Source of the DNA: Rugosibacter sp.
GTDB lineage: Bacteria; Pseudomonadota; Gammaproteobacteria; Burkholderiales; Rhodocyclaceae
Length of the DNA stretch: 33,481 nucleotides
Direction of reading: 5' to 3'
Assembly (NCBI GenBank): GCA_030645365.1
Contig: JAUSMB010000061.1
Span: forward strand, 1-33,481
Positions 29,417 to 33,481 of this stretch are shown piece by piece (position 1 is the stretch's first letter; each line of letters starts with the position of its first letter). The position numbers and the translations under genes are program-made. The notes under the pieces were generated by a model. The model did not search any database, was not told the DNA's origin, and worked only from the letters and a program-made list of their open reading frames with translations.

Positions 29417-30302
29417 GCAATTCATCCTGACGAGTAAACGACCATGTTCGCGTAATTTCGATGATATCTGTATCACGCCGGATCGAATCCGGAAAAACCG
29501 AGTACGGCGCAGCCATTTTGACAATGCGCACGGCCGCTTGATCCAGCACTTTTTTTCCTGAAGACCGATTAACGTCCACCCGCTCCAGCTCGCCATTGCT
29601 TTTGATTACCGCCGTCAGAACCAGACTGCCATACATCTGGCCTCGCGCGGCGGCAGGGTAATTCAGGTTCCCGATGCGCTCGACTTTCTGTCGCCAGTCT
29701 TCAACATACTGGGCGAAGCGATATTCCTCCACCCGTGCGCCGAGAAATTTTTTACGTGGACGCTGGTTGTATGCCTCCATGCGCCGCGAAATTTCGCCTT
29801 CAATGCGCGCAATGGCCAATGCCCGGTTAGCCAACTCAGTACCCGATACCGCAGGCTCGGCTGTCGGCACAGGCAGTGGTGGCGCAATCTCTTGGCGCAC
29901 ACTCGGGCGGCTGGTCTGGCGACTGGTTAATTGCTTCAATATTTGTTGCGCCTGCCTCTCTAACTGCGCTACGCGCTGTTGCGCCTGGATTAAATCGTCG
30001 CCCTGCTTGGTTTGCGATGATGGCGGCAGGGGCGTTTTGGCGCGACGATCATCGCTCGTTGTACCGCCGCCATCCAAATTAGCTTGCCCGCGCGCCTGAG
30101 CCTTGTCTGGTTTGTGGCGGCTTTTGCTGTTAACCAGAATCACATCCAGCGCTTGCTCGGTGACTTTTTTCGGCAAATCCGGTGGCGTAAAGTGCACCGC
30201 GAGCAGCACCGCATGCACCAAAAGCGAGATGCTCAACGCCCAGGTGAGGTGGCGCCGGGAAGCCGTCATGGCAGTCGATAAAGGCAAGGCAGGGGCGGGC
30301 AT
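29406..30302 (-). CDS. tonB: TonB-family energy transducer
   Basis: The 298-residue protein (or 287 from ATG at 30269) has a single N-terminal membrane anchor (LTWALSISLLVHAVLLAVHF). The periplasmic region is charged and rich in Gln and Pro, with a coiled segment around LIQAQQRVAQLERQAQQIL. The C-terminal TonB domain has YPAAARGQMYGSLVLTAVI, a VDVNRSSGKKVLDQAAVRIV core and a final WSF. It couples inner-membrane energy to outer-membrane receptors. No exbB or exbD is present in the window. It begins 12 bases after the RNase stop and overlaps aroE. Confidence 0.85.
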   Translation of the reverse strand: MPAPALPLSTAMTASRRHLTWALSISLLVHAVLLAVHFTPPDLPKKVTEQALDVILVNSKSRHKPDKAQARGQANLDGGGTTSDDRRAKTPLPPSSQTKQGDDLIQAQQRVAQLERQAQQILKQLTSRQTSRPSVRQEIAPPLPVPTAEPAVSGTELANRALAIARIEGEISRRMEAYNQRPRKKFLGARVEEYRFAQYVEDWRQKVERIGNLNYPAAARGQMYGSLVLTAVIKSNGELERVDVNRSSGKKVLDQAAVRIVKMAAPYSVFPDSIRRDTDIIEITRTWSFTRQDELHAN

Positions 30303-30313
30303 GGCGGCAGATT

Positions 30314-32347
30314 CTACCCTTCCGATGCCGCATCCTTATCGACTGGAGATGCGGTATCGATTGCAACTTCAATTACCGCCGCCTCAAGCTCACTGCCCGC
30401 TTCTTCACCCGCCTCTACGACATCCACTTCCACAATTTCCCCCGCCAGCATCTCAACAAACCGCACGCGAATTTCTGCCGCCAAAAGGTCAACGCCTTCC
30501 ACCGCAACACGCACCCGCGCGCCGCGCGGTGCCAGGGTTGGATCAGGCAAAGAGGCCACGCGCAGCACCAAGGGTAAATCCATCACCCGCACCAGAGATT
30601 CCTTGATCACCACGGCTTCCAGCGTGGTTTCGCCGGTTTGCAGCAGATAACGCAAACACCAATAACGTTCCATGTGGCGCTGAAATTCCGCATACGCGGC
30701 ATAAGTCAGCTCAAAATCACGCAAGGCGGCAAACAGCTCGGTTGATTGCGGTGCAAAAGAAGGCGGCTCATTACGCAGCCAGGCAATCAATTGCCACTGA
30801 TTCACCAAATCCGCATAGCGCCGCAAGGGCGAAGACGACCACGCATAGCAATCCACGCCCAGCCCTTCGTGTGCGGCGGCCACCGTGCTCATGCGCACCT
30901 TGCCGCCCGTTTGCACCCGATACAGCGCCGGGATGCCCGCGTCACGCAATACCGCGCCCCACGTGGCGTTGGCAAAAATCATCAGCTCGGCCACCAGCGT
31001 ATCCAGCGGGCTGCCGCGCGGACGCTCGGTAATACTTACCTGCCCCGGGCCATCGACATTCTTGCCAACATTGGCATCCCAATCCACGACGAAGTTGTAA
31101 TCCTTGCGCCCGCCGCCATCGGCTTTATCTTGCTGGCCACGACCGGCGGCCAATACTTGCGAAAGCTCCCACAGCACGGTGAGCTCATCGCGATAGGGAA
31201 AATCAGCCAAAGGCTCGGTGAGCGTAGTTGCATTAAACAGCGGCTCGATATCGTGATGGCGCAAATTGTCGGCGATGGTGATACGGTCCAGTTGCGTGCG
31301 GTGGCTCAACAAGCGCAAATCCGCCGCCACGTCCAGATACAGCGAGATCGCAGGCGCAGTTCGCCCGGCGGCCAGTGTGAATTGATCCACCACCGCCTCT
31401 GGCAGCATGGTGATTTTTTGCCCCGGCATATACACCGTGGATAAACGCCGCCGCGCAATCTGCCCCAAATCCGAATCCGCCGCGAACCCCAACCCGGGCG
31501 CGGCAATGTGCACGCCAATGTGCCAGCCGCCCTCTGCGCGCGGCGTGACAGAAAACGCATCGTCAATCTCTGTCGTTGCGGCGTCATCAATACTGAACGC
31601 ACGCACACTCACCAGTGGCAGCTCGTCAGCCGCTGGCAGCGTGGATTCAGCGGATTCAGCGAGTGTATACGGCGCAAAACCGGTGCCCTCGCGAAAACAC
31701 TCATACAAAAACCGGCCCAGATGATAATCATGAGCCGAGGCCACAGCACCTGCGGCAAGCAATAGCTGCGCTTCGCTTTTACCGCTTTGCGCGACAGCCT
31801 CGGCAAGCGCTTTGGCTTCTGGCCGATTACGATCAGCGGCATATAACAGCTGCGGCAATTGCGCTTTGAGTTCTTCTGGCAGGCGGCCCGCCACGAGTTC
31901 GGCCGCCATGCGGGTGACCGCCTCGGCCTGCAAGCGCTTTTTTTCCATCCCGGCCAGCGCGGCCTGCAAAATCTCGGGCGGCGCCTTGAAATACCGCCCG
32001 CGCCCCTTACGATGAAAATACATCGGCGCTGAATGCAAACGCAGCAACACAGCGGCTGCCTGCGCGGGCGAGGGGCTTTGGCCAAAATACTCAGCCGCCA
32101 ACTCGGCAAACCCGAATTCTGCTGCGGGGCTCACTTCCCACAAAAAATCCACCTCAATTGCCTGCGCCAGCGCTTCTGCCTCTGCCAAAAGCGTTGCGGC
32201 CGTGGGCGTCTCGAAACGCAACAGCACGTGCGCGGCCTTCACCTTGACGCGACGGCCTGTCGGCAAGGCCACTTGCAACGAGCTCACATTGTCGGCCAGC
32301 ACAGCACCCGCGCGAAACGCGCCATCCTCTTCAAACAAGACATTCAT
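30314..32347 (-). CDS. rnb: RNase II/RNB-domain exoribonuclease
   Basis: The 677-residue protein starts at ATG 32345-32347 (MNVLFEEDG); an upstream TTG at 32356 is less likely. The N-terminus is a small beta-barrel (about 1-60), then helical repeats. The RNB catalytic domain starts near 250 with SIDDAATTEIDDAFS, which carries the Asp cluster for two metal ions. It continues with GVHIAAPG, STVYMPGQKITMLP and SSPLRRYADLVNQWQL, then a C-terminal S1-like barrel with acidic tail. It degrades single-stranded RNA 3' to 5'. The RNB family is certain; RNase II versus an RNase R-like paralogue is not. It heads the rnb-tonB-aroE-mtgA run. Confidence 0.85.
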   Translation of the reverse strand: MNVLFEEDGAFRAGAVLADNVSSLQVALPTGRRVKVKAAHVLLRFETPTAATLLAEAEALAQAIEVDFLWEVSPAAEFGFAELAAEYFGQSPSPAQAAAVLLRLHSAPMYFHRKGRGRYFKAPPEILQAALAGMEKKRLQAEAVTRMAAELVAGRLPEELKAQLPQLLYAADRNRPEAKALAEAVAQSGKSEAQLLLAAGAVASAHDYHLGRFLYECFREGTGFAPYTLAESAESTLPAADELPLVSVRAFSIDDAATTEIDDAFSVTPRAEGGWHIGVHIAAPGLGFAADSDLGQIARRRLSTVYMPGQKITMLPEAVVDQFTLAAGRTAPAISLYLDVAADLRLLSHRTQLDRITIADNLRHHDIEPLFNATTLTEPLADFPYRDELTVLWELSQVLAAGRGQQDKADGGGRKDYNFVVDWDANVGKNVDGPGQVSITERPRGSPLDTLVAELMIFANATWGAVLRDAGIPALYRVQTGGKVRMSTVAAAHEGLGVDCYAWSSSPLRRYADLVNQWQLIAWLRNEPPSFAPQSTELFAALRDFELTYAAYAEFQRHMERYWCLRYLLQTGETTLEAVVIKESLVRVMDLPLVLRVASLPDPTLAPRGARVRVAVEGVDLLAAEIRVRFVEMLAGEIVEVDVVEAGEEAGSELEAAVIEVAIDTASPVDKDAASEG

Positions 32348-32761
32348 AAACAGCAAGGGGAATAGAAAATCAGGAACGAAGAATTATACGGGCGGGCCGA
32401 ATCAAGAAACGACCAACAAACAACAGCGTTCAAAACCAAACAAACCGCTTCACGCCACCTTCATAGCGGGGCAAGGGTGAAGAGAGTGCTTCATCGACCA
32501 TTGTTGCAAAAACACAACAATTTTCCAAAAATCTGTCTTGTCGGCCTGATTTATGTTGCTCTGCACCCAGAGGCCTCCCATAATCGCTCCACCTTATCGG
32601 TAATCAAGCTTTGCCGACAAGTCGCCATTGGCAGTGGCAACACGTGAAGCCATTGTCGGTTGTGCTTTTAGATTTGTATGTCGTTTGTAGTTTGTAGTTG
32701 CTTAAAAAGAAGTTATCGCAGTTCAATTCGCAGTTCAATTTTTATCTTTTAGGAGTTCCTC
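32348..32761. other. Non-coding region upstream of the porin with repeats
   Basis: No gene is visible in these 414 bases. A TTGTTG/CAACAA palindrome lies at 32501-32520, followed by TTTT. A nine-base inverted pair, CTTGTCGGC (32537-32545) and GCCGACAAG (32613-32621), can enclose a long loop. Near the gene are two tandem duplications, at 32683-32696 and 32717-32740. The region is likely to contain the porin promoter and a long leader, but no -10/-35 pair stands out. Confidence 0.6.
32717..32740 (+). repeat. Tandem 12-bp duplication in the porin leader
   Basis: CGCAGTTCAATT occurs twice head to tail with no mismatch, ending 21 bases before the porin ATG and 10 bases before its AGGAG ribosome site. 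A shorter duplication (GTTTGTA twice, 32683-32696) lies just upstream. Copy-number change here could alter spacing or leader structure. Confidence 0.85.
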
Positions 32762-33481
32762 ATGCAAAAGAAACTTATCGCTCTGGCTATCGCCGGTCTT
32801 TCCAGCGCAGCTTTCGCGCAAACCAATGTCACCATCTACGGTGTAGCAGATGGCACATTTGACTACATCAAAGTAAGCAGCAACAACGCCGTCGGCGGCG
32901 TGGGCAACCCCAGCAACACCCGCGTAACCAGCAACGGCTCGCACCTTGGCTTCAAGGGCACGGAAAATCTGGGCAATGGCATGAAGGCCATTTTCCAGTT
33001 TGAGTCCGAAGTGAATTTTGACAGTGGTGCCGCTCTCGGCCTGAACCGTGACAGCTTTGTTGGCCTCAACGGTAGTTTCGGTCAAGTCACCCTGGGTACC
33101 CAAACCGGCCCGACCAATGCCTTGGGCGGCCGTCTGGATGTTAACTCCGGCGACACCATCATGAGCAACACCGCCGTTCTCGGCAAGCTCGGTGGCGCAT
33201 ATGCGACTGTCGGTCCTAAAGGCACCCAATTCGCATCAGGCTCCGTGTTTGATACCCGTTTCAAGAACTCGATTCAATACGTATCGCCTTCGTTCTCCGG
33301 CCTGCAAGCAATGGCAATGTACGTGGCTAACGAAAACAAGAGTGAAGCTACATTCGGGAAAATCAACAGCTCGGCCTATGACCTCGGCGTAAACTACGAA
33401 AATGGTCCCGTGTTTGTTGGCGCGACTTATGCCCGAATTTCCGAGAAAAATGACGCTTTTGCTCCTGTCGGTCTTTCAGGC
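32762..33481 (+). CDS. Outer-membrane porin, Gram-negative trimeric type (partial)
   Basis: The first 240 codons are present and the gene runs off the window end without a stop. AGGAG (32751-32755) lies six bases before the ATG. MQKKLIALAIAGLSSAAFA is a clear signal peptide with cleavage before QTNVTIYG. The mature start VTIYGVADG, then GSHLGFKGTENLGNGMKAIF, FESEVNFD and RDSFVGLNGSFGQVTLGTQ are hallmarks of the betaproteobacterial porin family (OmpC-like 16-strand barrels; Porin_4). The strands alternate polar and hydrophobic residues. It allows diffusion of small solutes. A full member would be about 350-400 residues. Confidence 0.93.
   Translation, partial: MQKKLIALAIAGLSSAAFAQTNVTIYGVADGTFDYIKVSSNNAVGGVGNPSNTRVTSNGSHLGFKGTENLGNGMKAIFQFESEVNFDSGAALGLNRDSFVGLNGSFGQVTLGTQTGPTNALGGRLDVNSGDTIMSNTAVLGKLGGAYATVGPKGTQFASGSVFDTRFKNSIQYVSPSFSGLQAMAMYVANENKSEATFGKINSSAYDLGVNYENGPVFVGATYARISEKNDAFAPVGLSG

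Noticed and set aside
29417-29596. Long N-terminal extension of aroE
   Set aside because: It is antisense-like shadow sequence inside tonB; the canonical start is at 29416.

Overview
The window looks like chromosome from a betaproteobacterium. The support is a Burkholderiales-type porin, a rubredoxin-pilGHIJ-chpA block, a thiD-thiE-hemL run and an rnb-tonB-aroE-mtgA run. I cannot name the species from sequence alone.

Region 1 (1-2275) is a graveyard of mobile DNA. It holds a rho-independent terminator, two diverged C-terminal transposase remnants on the minus strand, and the 3' end of an antitoxin-type HTH gene. It also holds an eroded integron: the N-terminus of an IntI integrase (minus), a candidate attI zone with a perfect inverted repeat, a consensus core site GTTAGAC, one gene cassette encoding an AbiU2-like HEPN protein, and a candidate attC. 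The integron relic sits between two copies of a repeat that share 60 identical bases and form a long hairpin.

Region 2 (2276-6311) carries a membrane hydrolase of the YdjM/DUF457 type, an RhlE-type DEAD-box helicase and an HI0933-family flavoprotein. Region 3 (6415-14727) is a propionyl-CoA module. A GntR/FCD regulator is divergent from mcm-meaB-pccB-pccA (propionyl-CoA to methylmalonyl-CoA to succinyl-CoA). A convergent VOC protein resembling methylmalonyl-CoA epimerase lies beyond pccA. That VOC gene overlaps the stop codon of chpA, so it is the last gene of the next block.

Region 4 (14724-23358, minus strand) is the type IV pilus chemosensory operon: rubredoxin, pilG, pilH, pilI, pilJ, chpA. 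Region 5 (23542-26391, plus) is thiamine and tetrapyrrole synthesis: thiD, thiE, hemL. Region 6 (26443-32347, minus) is rnb, tonB, aroE, mtgA, then corA with a fused MgtE-N-like domain. The window ends inside a porin gene whose leader region contains tandem repeats.

The most unusual signal is a dispersed 26-27 bp repeat that starts AAAAGTCGGCGC and ends ACGGCGC. It occurs between genes and also inside three genes. In aroE and chpA it is read in the same frame and adds the same type of nonapeptide. It resembles a REP element with a GTCG head, but I see no REP-associated transposase in this window.
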